This document shows, piece after piece, positions 48,001-56,569 of a stretch of 64,000 nt of DNA. The position numbers and the translations under genes are program-made. Below the pieces are notes generated by a model that was not told the origin of the DNA, searched no databases, and saw only the letters and a list, made by a program, of their open reading frames with translations. Positions within the stretch are counted from its first letter, which is position 1. The number at the start of each line of letters is the position of its first letter. This stretch comes from Dendrocalamus latiflorus (Eukaryota; Streptophyta; Magnoliopsida; Poales; Poaceae), in assembly GCA_017311315.1 (NCBI GenBank), contig CM029658.1, positions 33,147,327 through 33,211,326 on the forward strand. Reading direction: 5' to 3'.

Positions 48001-48657
48001 AAAGTCATATCTTAGTGTTGCTCAAAGTCACATATCTGTGACTGCTGCTGGCACTCTAGGCTACATCGACCCAGAGTTTGTTCTTATACCTATTCCATTT
48101 TCTTAAAGAGCTCGCAAAAAATTATCTAGTAGACAAATAATATACTTCATAAATCCCATATAATATCATTTGTTCAATTTGACTCCAGTTGCAATCGAGA
48201 GGCTAATGATTATGGTAGAACTAGCTAACTGGGTATATTCTTCCAACCATTCTTATCCAGGTACTGTCGTAGCGGAAGACTCACCACGAGCAGTGATGTC
48301 TTCGGCTTTGGAGTAGTTTTGCTAGAGATTGTAACTGGTGAGCCTCCCATCATGCCAACAGCAACACATATTGTGCAACGTGTAAAGGAGAAGGTTAATA
48401 CTGGAAATATTGAGATGATTGTTGATCCACGACTTCATGGTGAGTACGACGTCAGTTCTATCTGGAAGGTCGTGGACATAGCGCTGATGTGCACAAGGGA
48501 GGAATCTGGTGAAAGGCCAACGATGGGTACCGTGGTGGCACAGCTAAAGGATGCCTTGGCATTGGAAGAAGCCCGTGCAAGCGACAGCACTACTGACACT
48601 AGCCATGGTGGTGCCAATCCTGTGTGGTCGATCAACTCTATGCCATCAGCGAGATGA
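30031..48657 (+). CDS. RLK-B, malectin-like LRR receptor Ser/Thr kinase
   Basis: Plasma-membrane receptor kinase of the LRR-I type (malectin-like, LRR, kinase). Exons: 30031-30106, 41218-41782, 42234-42730, 43368-43503, 43600-43671, 43756-43827, 43913-43984, 44882-45030, 45789-46024, 46130-46256, 47715-47783, 47886-48075, 48261-48657. They sum to 2658 nt, all GT-AG and phase-compatible, giving 885 residues. Signal peptide MRCLLAFLFALCTAV; malectin-like region about 26-380 (GFISIDCG, YPDDPYDR, FNIYYNG); WMGDPC cap, then three 24-residue LRRs, one per 72-nt exon; transmembrane segment about 515-540; kinase with GEGGFG loop, VAVK lysine, HRD, DFG and GTLGYIDPE. It is an RD kinase with all key residues, so likely active. 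The ligand is unknown. TE insertions are confined to introns. AATAAA at 48715. Exact exon limits are my reading of splice sites. Confidence 0.92.
30107..32804 (+). other. RLK-B intron 1, part left of the copia element
   Basis: Non-coding AT-rich DNA. It holds a 42-bp tandem duplication at 31624-31707 (AAAGAGTTG, ACAATGAAGATAGATG). No coding exon of RLK-B was found: exon 1 joins exon 2 in phase. Confidence 0.6.
32805..32975 (+). repeat. 5' LTR of the 7.2-kb copia element
   Basis: 171 bp, TG...CA ends. It contains TATATATTAC near its middle as a likely promoter element. Confidence 0.95.
33005..33955. other. extremely GC-rich leader between PBS and gag
   Basis: About 950 bp composed almost wholly of G and C, dominated by GCCGGCG, CCGCGGC and GGCGACG words. 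Open frames run on both strands in several phases (up to 281 codons), as expected when stops are rare. No protein family is recognisable. It lies where copia elements have an untranslated leader. Base composition is quite unlike gag and pol (AT-rich). Confidence 0.75.
34724..35755 (+). CDS. copia Gag polyprotein, intact frame
   Basis: 343 codons, MATKDFEPLALDGSNYPTWA start. Retrotransposon Gag (UBN2-type) over about residues 45-190, with WLVLKNRYEQQ and YNHALHTICSKLRF. A basic, Asn/Lys-rich linker follows at about 205-245, then a CCHC zinc knuckle at about 250-263 (CQKCGCYNHPTKKC). It forms the particle shell that packages the element RNA. The frame is uninterrupted, unlike pol. It ends about 220 nt before the protease region, in a separate frame arrangement. 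Confidence 0.88.
   Translation: MATKDFEPLALDGSNYPTWAMDLKTNLTTRGLQRVIFDPPNDQIPPEIVTYSVLSIIRNHIHPDLKAEYLYEENPLTLWLVLKNRYEQQRAVILPEANHEWAHLRLQDFKSVGDYNHALHTICSKLRFCEKEPTDADKIEKTLSTMLTSDRVLQQQWRAANYQTYFDLMHIMLQAEKHAELLLKNNQQRPIGAAPLPEVHANQNNNKFSGSHNHSKNFTGKNKRNKKQKPSGFKKGKGNSGKRIDKTEICQKCGCYNHPTKKCRTPKHLVNLYIQSLAQGKNAQEKRFEAHFNLTSNNDAAGCSPKFLQELKDTCASPKKDDFMCTEDTLEEFHSQDMFGDLN
35940..39454 (+). pseudogene. copia Pol: protease, integrase, RT, RNase H; stops
   Basis: One frame carries DSGTTNS (protease, about 35980), WHDRLGHPG and CTSCATGK (integrase zinc region), GDICGPI, NGLAESLIKRIK (core acidic residues), then WKDAIQEELASLKK, YVDDLNIIG (RT catalytic, about 38437) and RYLQGTKDLG. In-frame stops occur near 36764, 36922, 37574, 38027 and 38855. 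A frameshift near 39000 puts the RNase H end (EDNAACVVQM, DLFTKSLP) into another frame. Some stops look like CGA to TGA or TGG to TGA changes. This copy cannot supply its own enzymes. Confidence 0.9.
39780..39790 (+). other. polypurine tract of the copia element
   Basis: TCAAGGGGGAG directly precedes the 3' LTR and would prime plus-strand DNA synthesis. Confidence 0.85.
39791..39961 (+). repeat. 3' LTR of the 7.2-kb copia element
   Basis: No difference from 32805-32975 was found over 171 bp by eye. Confidence 0.95.
39967..41217 (-). other. RLK-B intron 1, part right of the copia element
   Basis: Continues the DNA left of 32800. GC-rich to 40640, then AT-rich. A minus-strand TATA-like GGCTATAAATAGCC lies at 40609-40622, so it may be an old minus-strand LTR. 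No coding exon is seen before the acceptor CTATGTAG at 41217. Confidence 0.45.
44129..44255. repeat. 127-bp foldback (inverted repeat) in RLK-B intron 7
   Basis: Arms of about 54 nt (ATCCTATGCAATTGCACCAT and the rest) are nearly perfectly inverted around a loop of about 18 nt (TGTATAATA). Transcribed in the intron, it would make a long hairpin. It could be a MITE, but no target duplication is clear. Confidence 0.9.
44294..44611 (+). mobile_element. tRNA-derived SINE (Au-like)
   Basis: Flanked by a perfect 15-bp target duplication TTTATCTATCAATGA (44279-44293, 44612-44626). Pol III A box TAGCCTAGCGG at 44307-44317 and B box GGTTCGACTCC at 44350-44360. A body with CCCCTCGCC and CCCGCAGGTCGAG leads into a T-rich tail. 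The tail and body resemble Au-type grass SINEs. It sits in RLK-B intron 7, same strand. Confidence 0.9.
44981..45700 (+). repeat. tandem duplication including the end of the TM exon
   Basis: Unit 44981-45340 recurs at 45342-45700: AGTAATACTAGTATCTG, then GAAAGCAAGGTAAATA, AATACTACCTCCA and AGTTGGTTCTGGTTTGC in both. The unit takes in the last 50 nt of the transmembrane exon and its splice donor. The second exon copy has stops and is skipped in my model. Confidence 0.85.
46515..47508 (-). mobile_element. TRIM-like short LTR element, minus strand
   Basis: A shared TGTTATCTTTGGAGAAGAGA block opens both repeats (46515-46602 and 47376-47508). The minus-strand primer-binding site TGGTATCAGAG lies beside the right LTR. 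The 3' LTR (left) lacks about 45 bp of U3 present in the 5' LTR. Flanks GCCTC and GTTTC are a poor target duplication. It is 994 bp long, in the RLK-B intron between kinase exons 46130-46256 and 47715-47783. Confidence 0.85.
46613..47356 (-). CDS. GC-rich open frame filling the TRIM-like element
   Basis: 247 codons, starting 5-10 nt inside the primer-binding site and ending near the 3' LTR. The product is rich in Pro, Ser, Arg, Ala and Leu, with repeated RPRSGRL and LLP words. It has no Gag, protease or other domain. Stop-poor GC-rich DNA could leave this open by chance; the fit to the element limits is suggestive only. Confidence 0.3.
   Translation of the reverse strand: MNLASAPVTPGHRRLPLPSPPRGVRSRGRPPLPATPPPRHAHACVGVRPSLLHRIYAASRSLRRARPRSGRLHRRQAQIQHSTTSKPGSALSAFGSGLPAARFNALLAAEFGALLVAATSPSRARPLASGRLRSGSSLLPPTDDLPCLPLLDPTGSGSLRAGSVASRPPRPRIRPPLLAAGLLPGHSHRWPLLVVALPLLPTRQQRQRVSASRLLHYATAPAHLPSVTSSASHQPNPVAFPSATNRG
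47819..47837. repeat. poly-C run of 19 in an RLK-B intron
   Basis: The equivalent intron in RLK-A has only CCCCC, so the run expanded after duplication, or is a sequencing or assembly length artefact. Confidence 0.9.
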
Positions 48658-48801
48658 TAGAGCTTAAGCGTGTTCTATAGTTAAACCTTCTTATTTCCAA
48701 GTGTATGAGCTATTAATAAAATAAGCACGTCCAGCGGATTTGCAGCTACGCTTAACTATCAATTCTATAAGCATGGCCTGTCAAGTGGAATTGAAGCCAT
48801 G

Positions 48802-50629
48802 TGTCATGGGCGTAGGCCTTGGGCCTAACCGGTTTATTATTAGAAAATAAAAATTAGATTCTATTTGAGTTAGAGATTAGTTTCCTTGTGTTAGAGATAT
48901 AATTAGAGATGTGATATTAGTTTCTATATTTGTTAGAGATATAATTAGAGTTAAATTCTATCTGTTAGGGGGAGCCTATCTATATAAGAGGACTACCGTA
49001 TGCTATTGGAATCAATCAGAGAAATATCAAAGTCTTCCTCGTCTAAATCTCTCTCTCCTTCTACGCCGACGCCATCCGGCCATCTTTTTAATGGTGTTTA
49101 CCTCTCTATGAACTACGGTTCATGACAACTTGGTATCAAAACAGTCGATCCCTTCCCACGACTTCTGCTACCATGGTTTCTGCGATTCGTCCTACTGCCG
49201 AGTCGTTGGCCATAATAAAAGCCAGCGCCGACAAGATGGCCGGCATCAACAAGGAGTTGGCGGACATCTTCCTCAACATGCATGCCATCTTGGAGGGGAT
49301 GAAGAATCGGAGGAAGGTGCAACAAGAGACAAAGAGTGAGGCTCATCATCCAACACCAGATTCCCAGATCACCAGATCAGACAAGAGGCAATGACCAAGG
49401 ATCGGGGACTTCACTCGCAACCGCCCGGTCAATCGGCCCTCTCGCAGTAGCCATCCAGCGCCGATCTGCTGCCATCTTTGCCGCCGCCGGGCCTCCGCTC
49501 GAGCGTGGCCGGCCGTCGCTCTGCCGGCCGTCATTTGTCGGCCGCCGCCCTGCAGGCCGCCGCTCCGTTGGCTGCTGCTCCGTCGGTCGCCGCTGTTCAC
49601 CGTCGCCGTCCTCGGTCGCGAGTTGCCATCCGTCGCCCGGGCCGTCTCCGCCTGTGCCGCCGCCACCCTCTCGGGCCGTCTCCGCCCGAGTCACCACCGT
49701 CGCCGGGCCACCTCCGCCCGTGTCGCAGCCGCTCCGCCTGTCGCCGGTCCCGCATTCGAAGACGCTGACCGCCGCCGCGTGCCCCCCCCCCCCTCTGCAC
49801 TCGAAGGCGCGCCGCTGTTTCTGCGTTCGTCGCCGCCGCCCGCCGATCCCGACCGGGGATCCTTCGCCACCAGATCCGGCGTTCTACACCGCCGAGTCAC
49901 CTGGATCCGTCGCCATCGCAGTCCTCGGTCGCCATCCGCTGCCGGATCCACGCAAGTCACTACCGACGCCGCCGTCGCCCGGGCCGCTGTCGCCTGAGCC
50001 GCCGCCAGACCTGGCTGTTGCCAGATCCGCCGCCACTTGTCGCTCCACAGCCGACGTTGCCGTTCTCGGTCGCCGAGCTCCAGAGGCCGCCAGAGTCATT
50101 GCGTGGTCGATCGGTTCGTGTGTGAAGTGGTTTTTGTAAGGGCTAACCGACCGGAATAAGCAAAAAAATAAAAAAATAAAAAAAATAAAAAACTTATTTT
50201 GCAGGCATCATATAGCCGAAGGCGCTACACTTCGTCAACGTAGAACTGCACCATGGCCGCCGCCTAGCAGCTCGAGGATGAGCTGTATGTCCAGGAGGGG
50301 TGTAATGTCATGGGCGTAGGCCTTGGGCCTAGCCGGTTTATTATTAGAAAATAGAGATTAGATTCTATTTAAGTTAGAGATTAGTTTTCTTGTGTTAGAG
50401 ATATAATTAGATATATGATATTAGTTTCTATATTTGTTAGAGATATAATTGGAGTTAGATTCTATCTGTTAGGGGGAGCCCATCTATATAAGAGAGCTAC
50501 CGCATGCTATTGGAATCAATCAGAGAAATATCAAAATTTTCCTCTTCTAAATCTCTCTCCTTCTACGCCGATGCCATCCGGTCATCTTCTTGATGGTGTT
50601 TACCCCCCTATGAACTACGGTTCATGACA
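48802..50629 (+). mobile_element. short non-autonomous LTR retrotransposon
   Basis: LTRs 48802-49127 and 50306-50629 (about 325 bp, TGTCATGGGC to TTCATGACA) differ by about 5 percent by eye. Target duplication CCATG/CCACG. A primer-binding site TGGTATCAAAAC at 49131 and a purine-rich CCAGGAGGGGTG before the 3' LTR put it on the + strand. The 1.18-kb interior has no pol. The RLK-A flank shows the empty site. Confidence 0.92.
49336..50139 (+). CDS. GC-rich open frame inside the short LTR element
   Basis: 267 codons rich in Arg, Pro, Ser and Ala with RRRP and PPP runs. An upstream 90-codon frame (49122-49394), ALADIFLNMHAIL-like and helical, is the better candidate for a Gag relic. No domain recognised in either. 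The GC-rich part has long frames in other phases too, so coding is doubtful. Confidence 0.25.
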   Translation: MRLIIQHQIPRSPDQTRGNDQGSGTSLATARSIGPLAVAIQRRSAAIFAAAGPPLERGRPSLCRPSFVGRRPAGRRSVGCCSVGRRCSPSPSSVASCHPSPGPSPPVPPPPSRAVSARVTTVAGPPPPVSQPLRLSPVPHSKTLTAAACPPPPLHSKARRCFCVRRRRPPIPTGDPSPPDPAFYTAESPGSVAIAVLGRHPLPDPRKSLPTPPSPGPLSPEPPPDLAVARSAATCRSTADVAVLGRRAPEAARVIAWSIGSCVKWFL

Positions 50630-50634
50630 CCACG

Positions 50635-52050
50635 ATTGCTACTTGAGGATAGTATCAATGACATGTGTTCTGTATCATACTATCATATGCAAGTATGGAA
50701 CTTTAGCTTCCTTAGGTGGAGTGTTAAAGGAGCATTTCAAAATAAAATCAGCAAGCATGTCTCTGCAACTCATTATCATGGTATGAAATTCTAGAATGTG
50801 AAAATTCTTCTGTAAATTGGAGCAATATACTGAGCACAATTGATTACCTGCAGTTTGGCATTTTGTCTCTTCTATGCAAAGAATATCCCACACAGATATG
50901 CACAATGACCTTCCATCTGGACAAATGCAAATGGAAGGTCAATTCTTGTTGAGTAAATTTTGCATAACTGCAACTTTGTTGTCCAAACTATGAAGAGCAA
51001 ATTGTATAAACCCACAGGTTTCATAACCCTAATTGCGGAAAACCCCAGATATTTTGGCTTGTATCATGTAACCACATATATTATGGCCATGTAGTTCCAT
51101 GAAACCACACCCGGAAAAGCAAACCTGCCCCTGGTTGTTTTTGCACCTACTATCTACACCATCAAGAGTGCATCAAGATTTGTGCTGTATTGCTGTGGCT
51201 TGTATGGTTTACTGTACTGGCTTTAAGGTTACTTCTTTGCTTCTTTCAGTTTGAAATTTGAATTTTGAAAGGGAACTTACTATACACATCTACTGGCTAT
51301 ACAAGTACATAGATTATGTCAGAGAAGGCAAAGGGCTCATGTAGCCATCAATTTGGTGGGAGCGGTTGGCAAGGTGTCCCATTTTGAGCCACTCACTCCA
51401 GGGCGAGTGTAGGGGCTAAGCAGGATGAGGTATGCATGTAGCTAAACAGAAATGCAAAAGAGCACCTTCCAATCAAGAAGTGTAAACCGAGGGATTTTTG
51501 GTAAGGCAAATAACCAAACTAGCAAAATTATCCGTGCAATTGTACGGCTAGACACTATAATACTTATAAAAATTATATATGTTATATAACCCTCATACCT
51601 ACAGTTGAAAATATAGTTGTATATGTTGTGTAACTACAACTATAATATCTATATCCTATTAATTAACACCAATATAATCTGGCACCATAAAATAAGTGGC
51701 ACATATTTTCCTATTTTTCCTAGTGAGAGAATTTCTATTTATTATTCTTTTTTTTTATTATTGCAACAATCATAAGTCTTCCTTTATTTATGGGAGGAAT
51801 CTAGGATTTTTTTCCTATTTTAAGGGTTATTATAGCAATCGTTAGCTAGTTTGGAACATGGGATTCTTGAAACTACAATCCTCCCTCGATATAATCTTAT
51901 CAACATATTGCACCTACTATCAGTAATATTAGACACCATTTGAATGTAGGAATTTTCCTGATTCTTACTAGATAAGTTTGCACCATTATAGTTTAGGCCC
52001 ACCAAATAGTAGATGATTATGACTCTCCTAGGTGTACAACTTTAGTCCCT
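50635..52050. repeat. RLK-B downstream segmental duplication
   Basis: Aligns with 5716-6242 plus 9316-10230 downstream of RLK-A, without the 6243-9315 insertion. It includes the minus-strand frame 50675-50905. No gene supported. Confidence 0.85.
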
Positions 52051-52311
52051 TCTCTTTTTTTTCTTGCGTGCGTGCTCTTTTCTTTCTTGCGTGCCTATGT
52101 TTTTCTTTAGGAATAAGTCTATTTTACCCCTGAACTCTTACGGTTATCTAACTTTCAATTTGAAAGTGTAAAATCAGATGTTTTACCCCCCTAAACTGTC
52201 AAAACCATCTAGCTTTCACCCCTAAAGTAGTTTTCAGTAGTGGTTTTGCCAAGTAGACACCACATCACTGGTTTTCGGCTGACATGGCAGCCCACTCATC
52301 CACCACGTCAT

Positions 52312-52912
52312 CTAGCTTGTCCACGTCACCGCAGTCCAAGCAACAACATACTTACCCACGATACCATCAAACACGCACCTTGCATCACTGACAACCCAGC
52401 ACAGGGAGTAGGCATAGATCAGTGCTGACCCGACAAAGGCGTTCTGGTGATGGTCTAGCTTGCACGCGCAAGCGTGCATGCCCCAGGTAAGCCACGACGC
52501 GTCCATGGCAACAACCAACTTCAGCACCGTGGTGAGCACGAACTGGTTCACCTCGTGCCCCTCCATCCGCAGCCTCTGAAACAGCACCGCGGACTCCTCG
52601 AACTCCCCCCGTTGCGCGTGGCCCCCTGACGAGCGTGATGAAGGACACCATGTTCCGCTCTGGCATTCTGTCGAACACCCTGCGCGCGCAGGCGAGGGAC
52701 CTGAGATTCACGTACAGGTTGAGCAGGATGTTGGCGCAGAAGAGGTCGAGCCGCGCCACGCCACCGCGCCGCATGATGTGTACGTTAATGGCGCGGCCAC
52801 CGCGGGCATCGCCGCGCGCGATGCAGCCCTGCAAGAGCCTGGCGCACGTGAAAGAGCCTACCCTGGGGAGGGCGAGCGAGGTGAGCTCGTCCTCCAGCAA
52901 CTGCAGCGCCAT
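52312..52912 (-). pseudogene. captured pentatricopeptide repeat (PPR) gene fragment
   Basis: From the ATG at 52912 leftwards: MALQLLEDELTSLAL, FTCARLLQGCIARGD, LFCANILLNLYV, ARRVFDRMPERNMVSFITLV. These are PPR repeats of the PLS type. A frameshift near 52620 moves the continuation (LFQRLRMEGHEVNQFVLTTV, DARCVFDGI) to another frame, and it ends at the terminal repeat. PPR proteins bind organelle RNA, but this fragment holds only the N-terminal part and is dead as read. Confidence 0.85.
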
Positions 52913-53117
52913 GTTGGTGTGAGACCGCGGCGGGACAGGGGATTGAGGCGGGAGAAGGTGGGGAGGAGGCGACGGTTCAGTTGTCGGAGCATCCGGCGGC
53001 GAGGGCAGCAGCTGCGCGCGATGCAATAAGTTCTGCTTGGGGAGATGGGTGGCAACCGGCAAGCATGGCCTGGCCTTGCCGGTGCTGGAGGTGGAGAAGA
53101 GGAGATGGGGGCGGAGA

Positions 53118-54605
53118 GTAGGGATGAAAACGGATCGGATAGTTTCCGACCGATCTGGACGAAAACGGATACGGATTGTGTCGGATCGGATTTTCTTCGG
53201 ATAATTCTCGGATCGGATACGGATACGGATTTTTTTTATCGGATACAAATACAAATACAGCAAGCCTGGTATCTGTCGAATACGAATACGGATTATCCGG
53301 ATAATACAAAAACAGATATCCGGGATTTTAGCCCAATAACCATTATCCAGCCTATAATGCTATAAACCCAGCGCAATACGACAACGGCCCATCAGATCAG
53401 CCCAGGCGTCCACTCCCGCTCCAGGCGATCACATTTCCCGGGCCAATACAATGACAAAAATCTTCCATCCACCGACTAAAATTGAAAGCAGGTTTACCCT
53501 CACAGACCTACTCCTAGCCTGCTTCTACAGTCTAGCACATAGTATCAGTTGTCGATAACTGTGGTTTTGTCTTCACCGTTCAAAGCGCAACTTCTTGGCG
53601 TAAAACTCAAAACATTTATCAATTTGACTGACTAGGACAAACCCACCGTGCAAAGCGATAGCTTTTACGTTGAACGGGGAAGTCAGGCAGCTTACGTTGT
53701 GGCGAGTCCCCTGGTACACCTTGCCGGGATTACCGAGCCCGACGAACAGCCACGGCTTCTGCGTGCCGCCGTCGCCCGCGGCCGTGGCTAACGAGGAGGC
53801 GGCCCGGCAAGTGGAGGCAGAGGTGGAGGCCGGCACGCATCTAGGCCTTGCGCGGGCGAACGAGAGGAGGGGGGAGGGGAGGCGGGAAGCCGAGCCGTCG
53901 GTGAGCAGCCGCATCGCTGCCGCCGCCGCCGGTAGCAATTGGTCACCGGGAGTTGTTCTGGACAGGGCCAGGCATGTGGGCTTTTATTTGAACTAGTTAG
54001 ATGTTGTTATTTGGGCATAATTGTGTGCCAACAGAACAAGGTCTGAGTTGCTGTTACGTTTGTGGTTAAAAAAGGTGATATAAAAAGTGTGACACGTTTG
54101 TTATGAAACCGATTGGCCCGTTTCACCGCCTCACGGCGCTGCGTCGTCGCCGGCTCTCCCTCACCATCTCACGGCCCCGTGCTTCTGCCGGCTGCCCTGC
54201 GTCATCGCCGGCTCCCCCTCACCACCTCACGGCCCCGTGCCGGCTGTCCTGTTGCAGATATGTTGTGATTGGGGTTATCAGTTTTAAAAATATCAAACAT
54301 AAGCAACAGAATTAAGTATTGGTACGAATGTTGCTCAATGCTTTTACCTTTGTACCACCACTATTTGTAAATTAAGTATTGGTACGTATTTTCGTTAATT
54401 TTGGATGTATAGTTTAAGGGGTTTTCATATTCCGATAAATATTTGTAACCGTATTCGTTTCGATTTGTATTCGCTCTGTATTTGTATTCGATATTATTCG
54501 TATTAGTATTCGAGTTATTCGTATCCGTATCCGTATCCGTATCCGAAAAAATATGAAAACAAATATGGTAGAGACATTATCCGTCCGTATTCGATCGCAT
54601 CCCTA
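53118..54605. mobile_element. hAT element nested in the Pack-MULE, with captured PTH exon
   Basis: Ends TAGGGATG and CATCCCTA with a perfect 8-bp target duplication GCGGAGAG (53110-53117, 54606-54613). Subterminal parts are full of GGATACGGAT and ATTCGTATCC words, typical of a common grass hAT group. 1488 bp, no transposase. It carries a peptidyl-tRNA hydrolase gene fragment and a 58-bp GC-rich tandem repeat (54135-54245). Confidence 0.95.
53573..53938 (-). pseudogene. captured peptidyl-tRNA hydrolase first exon
   Basis: The frame from the ATG at 53938 has a Ser/Arg-rich, organelle-targeting-like N-terminus (to about residue 55). It then reads KPWLFVGLGNPGKVYQGTRH N, the start of bacterial-type PTH, with the substrate-binding Asn and the catalytic His both present. 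A GTAAGC donor follows directly (53695 leftwards) and the rest is intron. So genomic DNA, not cDNA, was captured. The remaining exons are absent. Confidence 0.88.
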
Positions 54606-54886
54606 GCGGAGAGGAGGCGGTGGCTTGGGGGTGGCTGCAGCTGCACGGAGAGAAGAAGAGGTCGGAGGGGAGAGAGAGGGACAAAAAGTGAGATTTGCGG
54701 TGACGTAGACGTGGTGGATACGTGGGCTGCCATGTCAGCCGAAAAATAGTGATGTGATATCTATTCGGCAAAATCAAGAGATGAAAACCAGATGGTTTTG
54801 ACAGTTTAAAGGGTAAAACATCTGGTTTTATACTTCTAAATTAAAAGTTAAATAACTGTAAGGGTTCAGGGTGTAAAGTAAATTTA

Positions 54887-55473
54887 GGCCCCGTTTGGCA
54901 CAGCTCAGTTTCACTAGTGAAGCTGTTTTTTTTTTGTTTCAGCTTCACGAGCAGCTTCACCGATGAAGCTAAATCTGTTTTGGAAAACTGTTTGGCAAAA
55001 CAGCTTCACCAACAGCTTCATGCATGGCTGAGAGAGGGCAATTGTCCAAGATGCCCCTGTCTACCTGACTTGTTCTAACATTTAGAGTTGTATGTTTGTA
55101 TATGGTCATATGAATTAAAAAATAATATATTTAAATGAGTATGAATTAAAACATTAAAATAAAAAATTAAAATCATTAGGAAGCAATATTAGTGCCTTGT
55201 TTATGTTTCGTGAACGGGAGAGGTAAACGGGATGGACTAGTGGCAAATGCATGTAATTTTGGTGAACCAGAGGGGCAGTGGGTTCTTAGGACTGCGGGCC
55301 TGAGGGAGAGAGCTGTGAAAAACTACTTTTTTCAGCTTCACCTCTCCCCATTCCTTTGTGAGAGCACAAAAAAAGGAGCTTCACCCATGAAGCTGTTTGC
55401 AAAAAGGGTGTTTGGCAAAAAACAGCTCACAACAGCTCATGAAGCTTTTGGTGAAGTTGTGCCAAACAGGGCC
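54887..55473. mobile_element. Harbinger-like element in the Pack-MULE terminal repeat
   Basis: Terminal inverted repeats GGCCCCGTTTGGCACAGCT and, inverted, GGCCCTGTTTGGCACAACT, with a TTA target duplication at 54884-54886 and 55474-55476. 587 bp, rich in AGCTTCAC words, non-coding. Removing it restores the mirrored MULE end. Confidence 0.92.
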
Positions 55474-55480
55474 TTATTCT

Positions 55481-56569
55481 TTTCCTTTGCACGTCTTCTC
55501 TCTTTCTTTTTGCCTTGTATGCGTATATTTTCCTTTCTTTTGTTTTTTTCTTTGCATGTCTTCTTTTCTTTTTTCCTTGCGTGCATATGTTCTTTCTTTT
55601 TGCAGGATGTAGGGCTGATGGATAAGGATTATCTTCGCTCTTTTCTCGATTACTGTACCCTTTAATAATAACAATATCCAATGTCTGTCATAGACTATTT
55701 TAAGTAGGTCCTAATCCAGGGCTAGATGTTTTATATTTTTGTTAGAATTTCTAGCATATTTCTTCTTTGTTAATAACATTTAATAGTTGCTATAGTTGAG
55801 CTTTAATTATGGTTCACCTAATCCTACACAAGATATTTTTCTTTTTTTGTGATAATTTCTAAAATATTTATTTTTTTCTTAGCAGTTGCGATATGACTGC
55901 CATGGACTTATTATATAACAGATTAGTAGGCTCTTAGAGCCAAGATGGGCTGGACTTTATTTCAGTTCCTATAGACCTAGTTTCAATCTAGATGGGCTGG
56001 GAAAAATGGACCTCACAACTATTTTGTATTGAACACCGACACCAACGCGAATACAGGAAAGGAATCAAGGAAAACGAGAGAGAGGAAATAAAGGGGTTCG
56101 GTTGGAGGCAAAGTCGGATCGATTCCTGTGCGTTCCGTGTGCGTTTCCTTGTGGGCTGCGTATATAAAGTAAAGAGGAATGGAAAAAGCCCTCCCAACCC
56201 TAGCCACCTATACCCTCCTTGCGTCGTTGCCTCCGCAGTGGCAGCGCTCCAGCTGTGCCTCTCCAGCGCGCGCCGCTCCCACGCTACAACGCAAGTGCCG
56301 TCGCCCCAGGGCACGCCCGCGCCCTCACTCCACCAGCGCACGCCTGTGCCGGCACGGCACCACATCCCTGCCACGCCGTCGGCCGCTGCTATGTGACTGT
56401 TGTGCGCTGGCCCGGGGGAGGAGAAGGAAAGGAGGAGGACGGCGCCGACCAGAGGAACAAGAAGGCAGGGAGGAAGAGAGCTTCTGCTTTCTCCCCGACG
56501 TCGTCTTGCCGGCAAAACTTGGGTTATGGGTAAAAGATCATCTCAAAACATTGTGTCCTTGTTTTAGGC
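55481..56569. other. non-coding; T-rich repeats then a leader-like segment
   Basis: To 55605 a degenerate repeat of TTTCTTTTTGCCTTG and GCGTGCATATG words continues the one at 52065-52109, on the other side of the MULE. A TATA-like TATATAAAG at 56160 and CCCTAGCC leader words precede a GC-rich frame (56179-56607), which may be a captured first exon. No domain recognised. Confidence 0.4.

Larger units (their letters stand above)
52110..55480. mobile_element. Pack-MULE with captured PPR fragment
   Basis: Terminal inverted repeats of about 200 bp: 52110-52315 (GGAATAAGTCTATTTTACCC, then AAAACCATCTRG, TTTTCGGCTGACATGGCAGC) and 54700-55480 inverted. Flanks TTTTCTTTA and TTTCCTTTG (7 of 9) are the likely 9-bp target duplication. 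No transposase. Inside are PPR-gene fragments on the minus strand and a nested hAT. The right terminal repeat is split by a 587-bp Harbinger-like insertion. Confidence 0.85.
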
